Shown: positions 43,801 through 53,967 of the stretch, one piece after another
Position numbering within the stretch: the stretch's first letter is position 1
Layout of the letters: the number at the start of each line of letters is the position of its first letter
Origin: an uncultured Allobosea sp.
Lineage (GTDB): Bacteria > Pseudomonadota > Alphaproteobacteria > Rhizobiales > Beijerinckiaceae
Direction of reading: 5' to 3'
NCBI RefSeq assembly: GCF_945956895.1
Contig: NZ_CAMFJF010000011.1
Coordinates: 1 to 64,000 of the forward strand
Length of the DNA stretch: 64,000 nt
Notes under the pieces: generated by a model
Told to the model about the DNA's origin: nothing
Seen by the model: the letters and a program-made list of their open reading frames with translations, nothing else
Databases searched by the model: none
Made by a program: the position numbers and the translations under genes

Positions 43801-44217
43801 TCATGCCTCGACGACGATATAATCCTCCTCGATGCTGACCGGAACAGTCTCGGCCTGATAGGGGCCGTCGAAGAGTTCGGAGCCCGGTTTGACATCGACA
43901 TCATAGGTCTTGGCGCGGATGCGTCCGGGCTCGGCGCGCGACTTGCCCGTGCGGATGTCGAACTCCCAGCCATGCCAGGGGCAACGCAGGATTTCGCCGC
44001 GGCGGCTGTAATTGTACTGCCCGGGCTCGGCGCCGGCCTCGACCAGACCCGTGGTCCGGCCCAGGCAGAGGTCCCCGCCCTGATGCGGGCAGCGGTTGAA
44101 CAGGCCGAAATACTCGCCGTCGAGATTGAAGATGACGACCTTGCGGCCGGCAACCTCGGCGACGAGCCGTTCGCCGGGTGGCAGGTCGGCGGCTGGCGCG
44201 ATGACGTGCCTCACCAT
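43801..44217 (-). CDS. Rieske 2Fe-2S domain protein
   Basis: A 138-residue single Rieske domain. The cluster ligands are CPHQGG (Cys and His near residue 43) and CPWHGW (near 78), with the usual C-x-H and C-x2-H spacing. The C-terminal part (YDVDVKPGSELFDGPYQAETVPVSIEEDYIVVEA) resembles Rieske proteins found beside amidohydrolases. There is no catalytic oxygenase domain, so it should be an electron carrier for an oxygenase encoded elsewhere. It lies one base after the amidohydrolase stop and is the last gene of the LacI-led operon. The start at 44217 (MVRHVIAP) is preferred to 44277. Confidence 0.85.
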   Translation of the reverse strand: MVRHVIAPAADLPPGERLVAEVAGRKVVIFNLDGEYFGLFNRCPHQGGDLCLGRTTGLVEAGAEPGQYNYSRRGEILRCPWHGWEFDIRTGKSRAEPGRIRAKTYDVDVKPGSELFDGPYQAETVPVSIEEDYIVVEA

Positions 44218-44218
44218 C

Positions 44219-45325
44219 TCAACCGCGCCCGTAGAGCGCCCGGGCATTGTCGAGGAAAAGCGCCTGCCGAGCCGCATCGTCGAGCTTGACCGGCAAGGCC
44301 CAGAGCGGGTCGTCGAAATCCCAGTGCGGGTAGTCGGTGGCGAAGAGCAACCGGTCGATGCCGATCCATTCGACGATGTCGTGGAAATGCTTGCGCTTCT
44401 CCGGCTCCTCCATCGGCTGCGTCGTCAGCCAGACATGGTCGCGGATGTATTCGCTGGGAGCGCGCCTGAGATGCGGGGTCTCATCGCGCAGGCGCGACCA
44501 ATGCTTGTCGAGCCGCCAGCAGAGCGACGGCAGCCAGGCAAGACCGGCCTCGATCAGCACCATGCGCGTGCCGGGAAAGCGCTCGAACACGCCCTCGATC
44601 ACCATCGAGGTCAGCAGGGCCTGGCAGCACTGCGAGTGCCCAACCATCTCTTCGATATAGTAGGACGGCCAGCCGCCAGCCGTGACGGGATAGCCGCCAT
44701 AGCCGAAAGCATGCACGCCGATCGGCAGCCCTGCCCGCTGGGCTGCTTCATAGATCGGCCAGTAGCGGCGTTGGCCGAGCGGCTCGGCGGTGCGGCTGAG
44801 CAGCAGCACCTGGACGAAGGCATCGTGCCCGGCCCAGCGGTCTATCTCGGCGGCGGCGGCAGGCCCGTCCTCATAGGGAACGACGATCGAGGCCTTCAGC
44901 CGCGAATCCTTGCTCGTCCACTCGGCCACCTGCCATTCGTTCAATGCGCGGGCGAGCGCGGCGGAATAGTCGAGGTTCTGGGCCGCGCCGGCAGCGGGCG
45001 CGATCACCGTCATGATGCCGAGCTCGACCTTGTTGGCGTCGAGATGCTGCGCCTGCATGAAGGCGAGATCGGAGCCGGGGCGCCCGTCCGGCGGCCAGGA
45101 ATCGAGGCGAGCGGCGTCCGGCTGGCCCTTCGGATAGGCCGGGCCGCTCTGGTAGCCGTGGCGCGGCAGCATGCCATAGGTCATCGCATGCTCCTGCCAG
45201 CGCTTCGGCAGATAGGGCAGGATGTCGGAGGGCTTGGCCAGGCAGGGATGGATGTCGCAATCGGCAATGACCGGCCTGACGATGCTCGATTCCGGCTTCG
45301 GGCGGGCGGGCAGCTCCACATTCAT
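44219..45325 (-). CDS. Amidohydrolase family protein (paralogue 1)
   Basis: A 368-residue TIM-barrel amidohydrolase of the amidohydrolase_2 group, which includes decarboxylases and lactonases acting on cyclic acids. Metal-site motifs are ADCDIHP near residue 22, GVHAFG near 200 and FATDYPHWDFDD near 330. It is a tandem paralogue of the next upstream gene, sharing VPYEDG/VPIQSP, GVHA/GIHA, TDYPHW and WLPxLxWRLxKxW. The pair starts and stops with 4-base overlaps. The substrate is unknown; hydrolysis of a lactone or decarboxylation of an aromatic acid would fit the Rieske neighbour. Confidence 0.88.
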   Translation of the reverse strand: MNVELPARPKPESSIVRPVIADCDIHPCLAKPSDILPYLPKRWQEHAMTYGMLPRHGYQSGPAYPKGQPDAARLDSWPPDGRPGSDLAFMQAQHLDANKVELGIMTVIAPAAGAAQNLDYSAALARALNEWQVAEWTSKDSRLKASIVVPYEDGPAAAAEIDRWAGHDAFVQVLLLSRTAEPLGQRRYWPIYEAAQRAGLPIGVHAFGYGGYPVTAGGWPSYYIEEMVGHSQCCQALLTSMVIEGVFERFPGTRMVLIEAGLAWLPSLCWRLDKHWSRLRDETPHLRRAPSEYIRDHVWLTTQPMEEPEKRKHFHDIVEWIGIDRLLFATDYPHWDFDDPLWALPVKLDDAARQALFLDNARALYGRG

Positions 45326-46392
45326 GCGAAATCCTCCTTGAGGCGGGGATAGGTCGCGAGCGGATTGTCGATCAGGATCCTGGTCTTGAGGCTATCGGGC
45401 AAAAGCGGCGGCAGAGCGTCCTGCCCGTCGAACTGCCAATGCGGATAGTCGGTCGAGAACAGCAGGAGCTCGTCCGATCCGGCCTGGTCGAGGATACGCA
45501 GGAGGGCATCGCCCTCCACGGGGGCGTCGACCGGCTGCAGGGTGAAGCGCACCTGCTCGCGGATAATCTCCGGCGGCGGACGGTCGACCCAGGGGATCTC
45601 CATGCGCAGGCCGCGCCAGTACTTGTGCAGGCGCCAGAGATAGGCCGGCAGCCAGGTGAAGCCGGATTCGATCAGCACGACCTTGAGCGTCGGGAATTTC
45701 GAGAACACGCCTTCGCAGACGAGGCTGGTCAACTGCGTCTGGAAGCCCTGCGCCTGATTGACATAGTCCTCGGTGAAATAGGAGGGCCAGCCCACCGGCG
45801 TGACGGGGTGGCGATAGGTCGAGCCGGCATGGATGCCGACAGGCAGGCCATGCCGCGCAGCAGCCGCGTAGATCGGCCAGAGGCTGCGCCGGCCGAGCGG
45901 CTGGTCGGCGAGACAGGGCAGCAAGACCTGGACGAAGCGCCGGTCGGCAGCGCGTCGCTCGATCTCGGCTGCGGCGAGCTCGGGGCTCTGGATCGGCACG
46001 ACGATCGAGGCGCGCAGCCGCGCGTCCTTGTCCAGCCATTCCGCGGCGAGCCAATCGTTGAGCGCCCGCGCGAAAGCTGCCGCCATGTCCTCGCTGAACA
46101 GCGTCGTCACCGCATAAAGGCAGTTCAGGATGCCGGCGCGGCTGCCGAACCCGTCGAGCGCCTGCGCGCAAAGCTGTCCGCGGCTGGAACCCGCCTTGGC
46201 CCCGGCGATGCGCCAGTCGGGCCGCGATGTCAGCGGCGCGCGTAGGGGATAGCTCGTCGGCTCCAGATCGTGGACGCCGCGCTGCGCCACCGCATCGGCC
46301 CATTGCGGGTCGAGATAGGGGATGAGCGCGGCGATGCCCGGCACCGCCGGGTGCAGGTCGCAATCGATCCCGCCCTCCAGGCCCGCATTCAT
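45322..46392 (-). CDS. Amidohydrolase family protein (paralogue 2)
   Basis: A 356-residue amidohydrolase_2 protein. It has DCDLHP near residue 11, GIHAGSTYRHP near 190 and FSTDYPHWQFD near 316. It aligns along its length with the following gene but differs in the substrate-facing loops, for example YRHPVTPVGWPSYF versus GYPVTAGGWPSYY. The duplicates may act on successive intermediates or form a hetero-oligomer. It overlaps the glycoside hydrolase gene by 4 bases at its start and the next amidohydrolase by 4 bases at its end. Confidence 0.88.
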   Translation of the reverse strand: MNAGLEGGIDCDLHPAVPGIAALIPYLDPQWADAVAQRGVHDLEPTSYPLRAPLTSRPDWRIAGAKAGSSRGQLCAQALDGFGSRAGILNCLYAVTTLFSEDMAAAFARALNDWLAAEWLDKDARLRASIVVPIQSPELAAAEIERRAADRRFVQVLLPCLADQPLGRRSLWPIYAAAARHGLPVGIHAGSTYRHPVTPVGWPSYFTEDYVNQAQGFQTQLTSLVCEGVFSKFPTLKVVLIESGFTWLPAYLWRLHKYWRGLRMEIPWVDRPPPEIIREQVRFTLQPVDAPVEGDALLRILDQAGSDELLLFSTDYPHWQFDGQDALPPLLPDSLKTRILIDNPLATYPRLKEDFA

Positions 46393-47641
46393 CGGCCTTC
46401 GCCCTCGCCGAGCAGCAGGTCGATCGCAGCGGTCCAGGAGAAGGTCTCGCCGCCGATGCCGGCGCGGTCCATCGGATTGAAGTATTCGCTGAAACCAGCC
46501 TCCCCGACCAGCCGGCGCGTGTCGGCGGAAACCGAAGCGGCGGTTGCCTCCTCGCCTGCCTCACGCAAGCCGCGCGCGATCATCCAGTTCACCACCGCCC
46601 AGACCGGACCGCGCCAGTAGCGCTGCGGCTCGAACGAGGCCGCGTCGGGGTCGGTCGAGGGCACGAGGGCGATGTTGCGGGCGCGCCATCCTTCGAGCCG
46701 CGCGGCGAGTTCCCGGGCGCGCTCATGCAGCCCGGCGAAGATCGGCAGGAAGCCCGCCGAGGTCCGCACGGGGATGAGATTGCCGCCGATCAGGTCGCGC
46801 GATAGGTAATGTCCGAGCGCGTCGTCCCACAGCCCTGCCAGCACGATCTCCTTGCGGGCGATCCGCTCCGAGATGGCCGCGCGCTCCGCCGTGCTTCCGA
46901 ACTGTTCCGCCAATGCCAGCAGATCGCGCTCGGCCCGCAGCAGGATCGCGTTGGTGCCGACATCCGCGACCTTGAAGGGCGAGATGTCGAGCATGCGCCG
47001 GGCGTTCCACCCGGTCTCGCGGAAGAGGTCGACGAGATGGACGAAGCGCTGGTACTCGATGCCGCGCGGACGAAAGGCCGGATCGATATGGCCGGTGTCG
47101 CGACGCCGGATCTCCGTCCTGGTCTTGGTCGGCACGCGTTCCAGCGCGGCGTCCCAGGCGGGGCTGTTGTCCATGCCCGTCTCCCAGGGATGCAAGGTCG
47201 CGGCCAGGCCGGTCGCCTCCGGATCGCGCGCGCGTTGCCACCAGAGATGGTTGAGGACCAGCCTGGGATAGATCGCGCGGGCGCGCTCGACTCCCGCCGC
47301 GCCATGCCGCTCCAGGACGAAGCGCACCGCCGTGGCCAGAACCGGCGGCTGGGGGATGCCGGAGGTCGGCGGCTTGTGGGTGACACCCCAGATATCGGGC
47401 CCCGGAAAATAGTCGTCCGAGGGCGCATGGAAGACAATCTGCGGGACGAGCCCGTCCTGCCATTGCCCTTCCAGCAGCCGCTCGATCTCGCGCCAGGCGC
47501 GCTCGGCATCGAATGTCACCCAGCCCATCGCGACGAAGGCCGAATCCCAGTTCCACTGGAAGGGATAGAGCCGGTCCGTCGGCACGGTGTAGCCGCCGCG
47601 GTCATTGGCGGCGAGGATAGCACGGGCGGCCTCGATGCGGC

Positions 47642-47645
<4 letters not shown>
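46389..47645 (-). CDS. MGH1-like glycoside hydrolase (GH63-type alpha/alpha barrel)
   Basis: A 418-residue hydrolase. LYPFQWNWDSAFVAMGW near residues 26-42 contains the acid residue Asp of the WDSAF motif. Other blocks are LHPWETGMDNSPAWDAAL near 151-168 and YWRGPVWAVVNWMIARGL near 356. They match the mannosylglycerate/glucosylglycerate hydrolase group and related alpha-glycosidases. There is no signal peptide, so it acts in the cytoplasm on an imported glycoside. It overlaps the ATPase gene by 4 bases at its start. It implies the substrate of this operon is a small glycoside, possibly a glycosylated acid. Confidence 0.85.
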
Positions 47646-48709
<1,064 letters not shown>

Positions 48710-48715
48710 AAGGCC

Positions 48716-49531
48716 TTACCGGTTGCCGATGCCCCACATCGCGAAGAGGCGACGCCGGACGAGGAAGATGAACAGGACCGAGGGCACGATCAGCACGAGG
48801 CCGCCGGCGAATTGCAGGTGCAGCGGCGATTCCGACAGGACCGAGAGCAGATAGGCGGTCAGCGTGCGTTGCCTCACCGTCAGCACCGAAGCGGCGAAGA
48901 CCTCGTTCCAGGAGAGCACGAAGGCGAAGATCGAGGCCGCCGCGATCCCCGGCAGGGCGAGCGGCAGCACGACGCGCAGGAAGCCGGTGAAGCGCGAGCA
49001 GCCGAAGACCCAGGCGGCCTCCTCCAATTCCTTGGGGATGCCCATGAACAGGCTGGCGCAGACCAGAGTCGCGAAGGGCGTCGCCAGAACCGCATGGACG
49101 AGCGCCACGCCGAAGGGCGTGTCGTAGACGCCGAGCCGGATGAAGGAGACGGTGAGCGGCAGCGCCAGGATCGCGACGGGAAAGGCTCGCGTCATCAGGA
49201 TCAGCACGCGGTAGGCGCCCGCGCCCCTGAAGCGGAAGCGGGCAAGCGCGTAGCCTGCCGGCATGCCGAGGGCCAGAGCCATCACCATGGTCATCGCGGC
49301 GGCCTTGATGCTGACCCAGGCCGCGCGCCAGACGCCCTCGATGGCCAGGAAGGTCCTCAGCGCCTCGAAGGTCGCACCGAACGGCGCCAAGGGCTTGGGC
49401 CATTGCGCGACGATTTCGCGGCCGCCGAGTGCTCCCAACGCGAGCAGGTAGATCGGCAGCAGCGTCCAGACGCAGAGCACGGCAACGCCGGTCCAGAGCA
49501 GCGCGCGGTTCGAGCGCGTGGCGCCGGTCAT
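48716..49531 (-). CDS. Carbohydrate ABC transporter permease (MalG type)
   Basis: A 271-residue permease with helices starting near residue 9 (ALLWTGVAVLCVWTLLPIYLLAL). The coupling loop EEAAWVFGCSRFTGFLRVVLPLALPG lies near 165. It overlaps the preceding permease by 4 bases and precedes the ATPase by 6 bases. It belongs to the LacI-controlled importer. Confidence 0.9.
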   Translation of the reverse strand: MTGATRSNRALLWTGVAVLCVWTLLPIYLLALGALGGREIVAQWPKPLAPFGATFEALRTFLAIEGVWRAAWVSIKAAAMTMVMALALGMPAGYALARFRFRGAGAYRVLILMTRAFPVAILALPLTVSFIRLGVYDTPFGVALVHAVLATPFATLVCASLFMGIPKELEEAAWVFGCSRFTGFLRVVLPLALPGIAAASIFAFVLSWNEVFAASVLTVRQRTLTAYLLSVLSESPLHLQFAGGLVLIVPSVLFIFLVRRRLFAMWGIGNR

Positions 49532-50376
49532 GAGCGCTGCTCCGCCGGCGTGCGCAGGGCGACGAGATAGAGCAGCGTCGCCGCGACCGAGATCGCCATG
49601 ACCAGCACGGCATAGGCGGCAGCGACTCCATAGTCCTGGCTGAAATACTGCGCGTTGAAGGCCTCGCTCACGAGAACGGGGAAGTTTCGCCCGCCGAGCG
49701 CCAGCGCCATGGCGAACATCTCGAAGGCCAGCACGGTGCGCAGGATCAACGCCGTCTGGATCGAGGGCTTGAGCAGGGGCACCGTGACACGCGTGAAGCG
49801 CTGCCAGGGCGTGGCGCCGAAGACCTCGGCCGCCTCCTCGTATTCCTTGGGCAGGAGCTGGACGCCGGCGAGCAGGATCACGAAGACGATCGCCGTCGCC
49901 CGCCAGATCTCCGCGACGACGATGGCAGCCAGCAGCGCCGCCGGGGTTTCATAGGTCAGCCAGGCCTGGGGCTGCGAAATCAGCCCCAGCTGGAACAGGA
50001 CCGAATTCAGCCAGCCCTGATCGGTCAGGATGGCCAACCAGACGAGGCCGGCCGCGAGGTCGGAAATCCCGAGCGGGATCGACCAGACCCAGACGAGCAG
50101 GTCGCGGCCGCGCCGGACCTTGCGCAGCATCATCGTCATGCCGAGCGCGAGCGCCAATTGCAGCGGCACGGCGAGCAGCACCACCTTGAAGGTATTCGCC
50201 AACGCATCCTGGAAATTGAGGTCGTCGGCCATGCGCCTGACATTGCCGAGCCCCCAGCCGCCATTCTCCTGGAAGGCGAGAACGGCGGTCTGCGCCAGCG
50301 GGATCAGGAACAATCCCACCAGGAAGATCACGGAGGGCGCGATCAGCAGATAAGGCAGGGCCCTGGACTCGCGCAT
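49528..50376 (-). CDS. Carbohydrate ABC transporter permease (MalF type)
   Basis: A 282-residue permease (LIAPSVIFLVGLFLIPLAQTAVLAF). Its coupling loop EYEEAAEVFGATPWQRFTRVTVPLL lies near residue 190. The ATG at 50376 is chosen because GAGGCGACCG precedes it and it lies 13 bases after the binding-protein stop. An upstream ATG at 50415 would overlap the preceding gene. Its end overlaps the next permease by 4 bases. Confidence 0.88.
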   Translation of the reverse strand: MRESRALPYLLIAPSVIFLVGLFLIPLAQTAVLAFQENGGWGLGNVRRMADDLNFQDALANTFKVVLLAVPLQLALALGMTMMLRKVRRGRDLLVWVWSIPLGISDLAAGLVWLAILTDQGWLNSVLFQLGLISQPQAWLTYETPAALLAAIVVAEIWRATAIVFVILLAGVQLLPKEYEEAAEVFGATPWQRFTRVTVPLLKPSIQTALILRTVLAFEMFAMALALGGRNFPVLVSEAFNAQYFSQDYGVAAAYAVLVMAISVAATLLYLVALRTPAEQRS

Positions 50377-50389
50377 CGGTCGCCTCGCC

Positions 50390-51682
50390 TCACTGGATCG
50401 GGCAAGGGCCGTCACTCGGCTTGTCAGGCAGCCAGCACGGCGCCTTGGTCTCGGCGATGATGCGCTTCAGCACCTCGCCCTGCCGGTCGAGCGCGGCCTT
50501 GGGGTCCTCGCCGCGCAGGACAATGCGCTGGAAGGTATCGAGATAGACCTTGTCGAACTCGCCGCCGCGCTGGTCGAGCCCGACCGGCAGCAGGCTGACG
50601 AGCGCGTTCTTGGCGCTCGTCATCTTCTGCACGGCATCGATCTCGAGCTTGAGCCCCGGATCGATATCGGCCGGCAGGTCGACCTTGGCGACCGGGAAGA
50701 AGGCGACGGCCTTGGCCGTCTTCACCTGCACGTCGGGCCGGGTGAGGTATTCGATCAATTGCTTGGCAGCTTCGGCCTGCGGCGCGCCCTTGGCGATGGC
50801 GAGGCCCGCGACCACCGGCATATAGCCCAGCCCCTTCGGCCCCGACGGAGCCGGGAAGGCCACGAAATCCTCCGGCTTGCGCGAGAGCGCGTCGATCAAT
50901 CGCGCGACATGGTCGAAGGCGATCCAGACATCGCCGGAGATCAGCGGCTCCTGCATGAAGCCGTAATTGGTGGAGTTCGGGTTGACGGTCTTCCACAGCT
51001 CACGGAACTTCGTCCACATCGCCACCGCTTCCGGCGATTTGAAGGTCGTCACCACCCCTCCGGTATAGGACGGGTAGAGATAGCCCTCGAAGAAGCGGTG
51101 CATCAGCCCGGTCGGCCCCGCCGGAAAGCCCAGCATGCGCTTGCCGGTCTTGGCCTGGATATTCGCCCCCCATTGCGCCAGCTGGTCGTAGGTCAGCGCA
51201 TTGATGTCCGCGCCCTCGGGCAGGAAGGGCAGCGCCTGCTTGTTGGCGACCATGATGTAGGTCGCCTGCATCCAGGGGATGAACATCTGCCTGGCCGTGC
51301 CGAGCTTGCCGGCCTCGACCATGCCGGGGTTCAACCCGCGATCCTTGAGCTTCTCCATGATGTCGTCGAGCGGCACGAGCGAATCCGCCGCCAGCGGCTG
51401 CAATTCGCCGTGGAGCGCGCCGATCAGGCTGGAGACCGGCTTGCCGGCCTGCTGCTCGGCCCGGATATGGACACCCAATTGCGGGGGCTGCTCGGTGACG
51501 AATTCGGCCCCGCCCGGGAAGTCCTTGAGAATGTCGGAGCGCAACTTCTGCGCCGACTCGATCGGGCGCAATTGCGTCGACAGGAATACGACTTGCGCCG
51601 CCGCGGGTGTCGCGAGCCAGGCGAGCGTCAGGGCGGCGACGGCGGCAGAGCGCCTAAGCCGTGTCGTGAGGCCTTTCGTCAT
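50390..51682 (-). CDS. ABC transporter extracellular solute-binding protein
   Basis: A 430-residue periplasmic protein with a Sec-type signal (residues about 1-30, cleavage after ATPAAA). Typical binding-lobe blocks include IPWMQATYIMVANKQALPFLP and YPSYTGGVVTTFKSPEAVAMW. The ATG at 51682 has GGGAGG upstream and lies 29 bases inside the 3' end of the LacI regulator gene. It is not a close relative of the two paralogous binding proteins at 36-38.6 kb. Its ligand is probably the glycoside degraded by the downstream hydrolase. Confidence 0.9.
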   Translation of the reverse strand: MTKGLTTRLRRSAAVAALTLAWLATPAAAQVVFLSTQLRPIESAQKLRSDILKDFPGGAEFVTEQPPQLGVHIRAEQQAGKPVSSLIGALHGELQPLAADSLVPLDDIMEKLKDRGLNPGMVEAGKLGTARQMFIPWMQATYIMVANKQALPFLPEGADINALTYDQLAQWGANIQAKTGKRMLGFPAGPTGLMHRFFEGYLYPSYTGGVVTTFKSPEAVAMWTKFRELWKTVNPNSTNYGFMQEPLISGDVWIAFDHVARLIDALSRKPEDFVAFPAPSGPKGLGYMPVVAGLAIAKGAPQAEAAKQLIEYLTRPDVQVKTAKAVAFFPVAKVDLPADIDPGLKLEIDAVQKMTSAKNALVSLLPVGLDQRGGEFDKVYLDTFQRIVLRGEDPKAALDRQGEVLKRIIAETKAPCWLPDKPSDGPCPIQ

Positions 51683-52733
51683 CGGATCTTTCCTCCCTGG
51701 AGATGGCACGGCTCTTGATTTGGCCGTTTCGGTCTGGAGCAGGTCCGTCGGACCGGCGCGGAACGAGCGTGGCGCCGCGCAATTCGTTCATCGCGGCGCC
51801 GTCCTGGCCGGCAAGCTGGGCCAGCAGCATGTCGAGCATGCGCCCGGCTGCGCCTTCGATGTCGGGATCGTAGCTGGTCAGCGGCGTCGCCGCATAATTG
51901 GACACCGGCGAATTGTCGTAGCCGATCACGGAGACATCGTGGCCGGGGCGAAGGCCTGCATCGCCAAGCGCATGCAAGGTTCCGATCGCGAGGCGGTCGG
52001 TCGCGCAGAGCAGCGCCGTCGGCCGATCCGGCCCGGCCAGCAATTCGTGAGCCAGGCGATGGCCGTTTTCCTCGCTAGGCTCCGCGAAGCGCGCCGGGGC
52101 GCAGGGCAGGCCCGCCTCCGCAAGCGCCGACCGCCAGCCGGCCTCGCGAAAGAAGCCGAAGCCGTAATCGAGCGGCGCACCGATGAAGCCGATGCGGCGA
52201 TGGCCGAAGGCGATGAGGCGCTGCGTCGCCTCGTGGAAGGCGCGCGTGCCGTCGATATCGACGCTGGCATGTCCACCGGCGCGCGTGCGGCCATGGGTGA
52301 CGAAGGGCAGACGCGCATGCGTGAGGTAGGCGACGCGATCGTCTTCGAGACGGGTACGCGCCACGATCATCGCATCGACGCGCCGGTTCTCGACGAACTG
52401 CCGGTACAACGCCAGCTCTTCCGATCCGCTGCGAGCGCTGGAGACGATGAGATCGAGCCCGGCCTCCGCCAGACGCGGACCGATCGCGCCGATCAATCTG
52501 AGAAAGAAGGGTTCCCCGAACTGCCCCGGCCCGGTGGGAAGCACGATGCCGACGGCATCGCTGCGTCCGCCGCGCAGGCGCCGGGCGATCGGATTGGCCC
52601 GGTAGCCGATCCGCCGCGCTTCCGCTTCCACGCGCCGGCGCGTCTCCTCCGCGACGTCGCTATAGCCGCCCAGCGCGCGCGAGACGGTCGTGACGGACAA
52701 GCCGAGGCTGGTTGCGATCTTGGATAGAGACAC
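51654..52733 (-). CDS. LacI-family transcriptional regulator
   Basis: A 359-residue regulator. The N-terminal helix-turn-helix is LSKIATSLGLSVTTVSRALGG (hinge near residue 55, NPIARRLRGGRS). A periplasmic-binding-like sensor domain follows. The start is GTG at 52733 with GAGGG seven bases upstream. A perfect palindrome CCGAAACGTTTCGG lies 27 bases before it, matching LacI-type operators, so autoregulation of the whole operon is likely. The operon continues with an importer, glycoside hydrolase, two amidohydrolases and Rieske protein. The inducer is probably the transported glycoside or its aglycone. Confidence 0.92.
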   Translation of the reverse strand: MSLSKIATSLGLSVTTVSRALGGYSDVAEETRRRVEAEARRIGYRANPIARRLRGGRSDAVGIVLPTGPGQFGEPFFLRLIGAIGPRLAEAGLDLIVSSARSGSEELALYRQFVENRRVDAMIVARTRLEDDRVAYLTHARLPFVTHGRTRAGGHASVDIDGTRAFHEATQRLIAFGHRRIGFIGAPLDYGFGFFREAGWRSALAEAGLPCAPARFAEPSEENGHRLAHELLAGPDRPTALLCATDRLAIGTLHALGDAGLRPGHDVSVIGYDNSPVSNYAATPLTSYDPDIEGAAGRMLDMLLAQLAGQDGAAMNELRGATLVPRRSDGPAPDRNGQIKSRAISREERSDDERPHDTA

Positions 52734-52759
52734 GGGAAAGCCCTCGCCGAAACGCTATT

Positions 52760-52773
52760 CCGAAACGTTTCGG
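52760..52773. promoter_or_regulatory. LacI operator palindrome
   Basis: CCGAAACGTTTCGG is a perfect 14-bp palindrome with the central CG of LacI-family operators. An extra half-site CCGAAACG occurs just before it at 52748. It overlaps the expected promoter of the LacI-led operon. Confidence 0.75.
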
Positions 52774-52811
52774 GAAGTCAAATTCATAGGATACTGCCGC
52801 GGACGAACGCC

Positions 52812-53178
52812 CTCACCGGCCCTGCTCGGCCCGGCCGTGCTGATCGCGCTGCTCTTCCGCAACATCTTCGCCTTCCGCCTGTGCTCGGAAGCCTGGCTCC
52901 TGACCAAGGGCGGCCCTGCCCGCTCGACCGAGGTCGTGGCGATCTACCTCTATCAGGAGGCCTTCAGCTTCAACGCTTTCGGCCCGGCTGCCGCGACCGC
53001 CTGGATCATGGCTCTGGCCTCGCTGCTGCTCGCAGTTGCGATCTTCGACCACGCGGTCAATGGCGAGTTCAGCGAGGTCGCTGCACTGGGCCTGCTCTGG
53101 TCGCTCTTGATGAGCAGCATCGCGACAGCGTTCTATCTCGTGATGAAGCGCCGCGGCGGCGCGATCTTCGGAATGTGA
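52812..53178 (+). pseudogene. Truncated ABC permease fragment (chimeric)
   Basis: The reading frame has no N-terminal half. From about 52816 it encodes PALLGPAVLIALLFRNIFAFR followed by SEAWLLTKGGPARSTEVVAIYLYQEAF. This is nearly the same as the C-terminal part of the permease at 40845 (RYIFAFRLFSEVWLMTGGGPARSTEV). After AVAIF the sequence changes to FSEVAALGLLWSLLMSSIATAFYLVMKRRG, which looks like the C terminus of an iron/thiamine-type permease. No ribosome site fits. It appears to be two permease remnants joined by deletion, next to the LacI operator. Confidence 0.7.
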
Positions 53179-53282
53179 GAGTCAGGAAAACGGGGATGCA
53201 GCACACAGGCCCCGTGTCGGCGTCGATCCAGGCTCCGAGAAAGCGAGAGACCGGCGGCAGCGGGGCAGACCGCCAGAGTATT

Positions 53283-53834
53283 TCAGATCGCGAACTCGGA
53301 GCTTCGCTGAATCCCCAGAATGCCGATGGGCGCCTGCATGTATTCCGTTGCCTCGGCACGTCGGTGCAAGCGCTGGAGCGCATCCAGGCCTCGGACGACG
53401 CGGCCGAACGCGGCGAAGCCGGCGCCGTCGGGATTTCGTCTTCCGCCTTCGTCGAGTTCGGGCTGGTCGCCGATGCAGATGAAGAATCCGTGCCCGCCAC
53501 TTCCCGGAGCACGCCGCGCCAGCGAGAGCGTACCGTCGCGGTGCCGCAATCCGCTTGATGAGGTGGGCTCATGGGGCACGGGAGGCAGCGGTGGCACACG
53601 CTCCTCGCCCGGCGCAGGCGAGCCGAACTGGATGACCTCGATCGGATGCTGCGTGCCGGCCGCCTGGTTGGCGAGCGTCACGATGCGGTAGATGGTTGCA
53701 GCCTGAAGATGGCCGCCATCGACATAGGCCAGAAAGTTTGCTGCCGTGAGAGGCGCACGCGCCTCATCGATGCCGAGCACCAGGCTGCCCTCTTCGGTAT
53801 CGAGCGTGACCAGCGTCAAGCCATCAGCCTTCAT
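53283..53834 (-). CDS. Cyclophilin-type peptidyl-prolyl cis-trans isomerase
   Basis: A 183-residue protein. It begins VTLDTEEGSLVLGIDEARAPLTAANFLAYVDGG, followed by ATIYRIV, GTLSLARRAPGSGGHGFFICIGDQPELDEGG and FAAFGRVVRGLDAL. These are the usual cyclophilin beta-barrel blocks. The family active-site Arg is in YRIV, but the usual FH..I..F motif is weak, so activity may be reduced. There is no signal peptide, implying a cytoplasmic enzyme. ATG 53834 is preferred because GGAG lies six bases upstream; ATG 53840 and 53846 are alternatives. It follows the acyl-CoA dehydrogenase gene by 133 bases on the same strand. Confidence 0.8.
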   Translation of the reverse strand: MKADGLTLVTLDTEEGSLVLGIDEARAPLTAANFLAYVDGGHLQAATIYRIVTLANQAAGTQHPIEVIQFGSPAPGEERVPPLPPVPHEPTSSSGLRHRDGTLSLARRAPGSGGHGFFICIGDQPELDEGGRRNPDGAGFAAFGRVVRGLDALQRLHRRAEATEYMQAPIGILGIQRSSEFAI

Positions 53835-53967
53835 CGTCATCTCCATCCAACCGCAATCACCGGCAGACTGCGGCGCCGCGGACGACATGACGTTACCCGG
53901 ATATCGGCGGCTTGGGAGCCCCGTCGTTATCATCGAGGGTGGCAGCGGCGGACGAGCCGGCCGAGGC

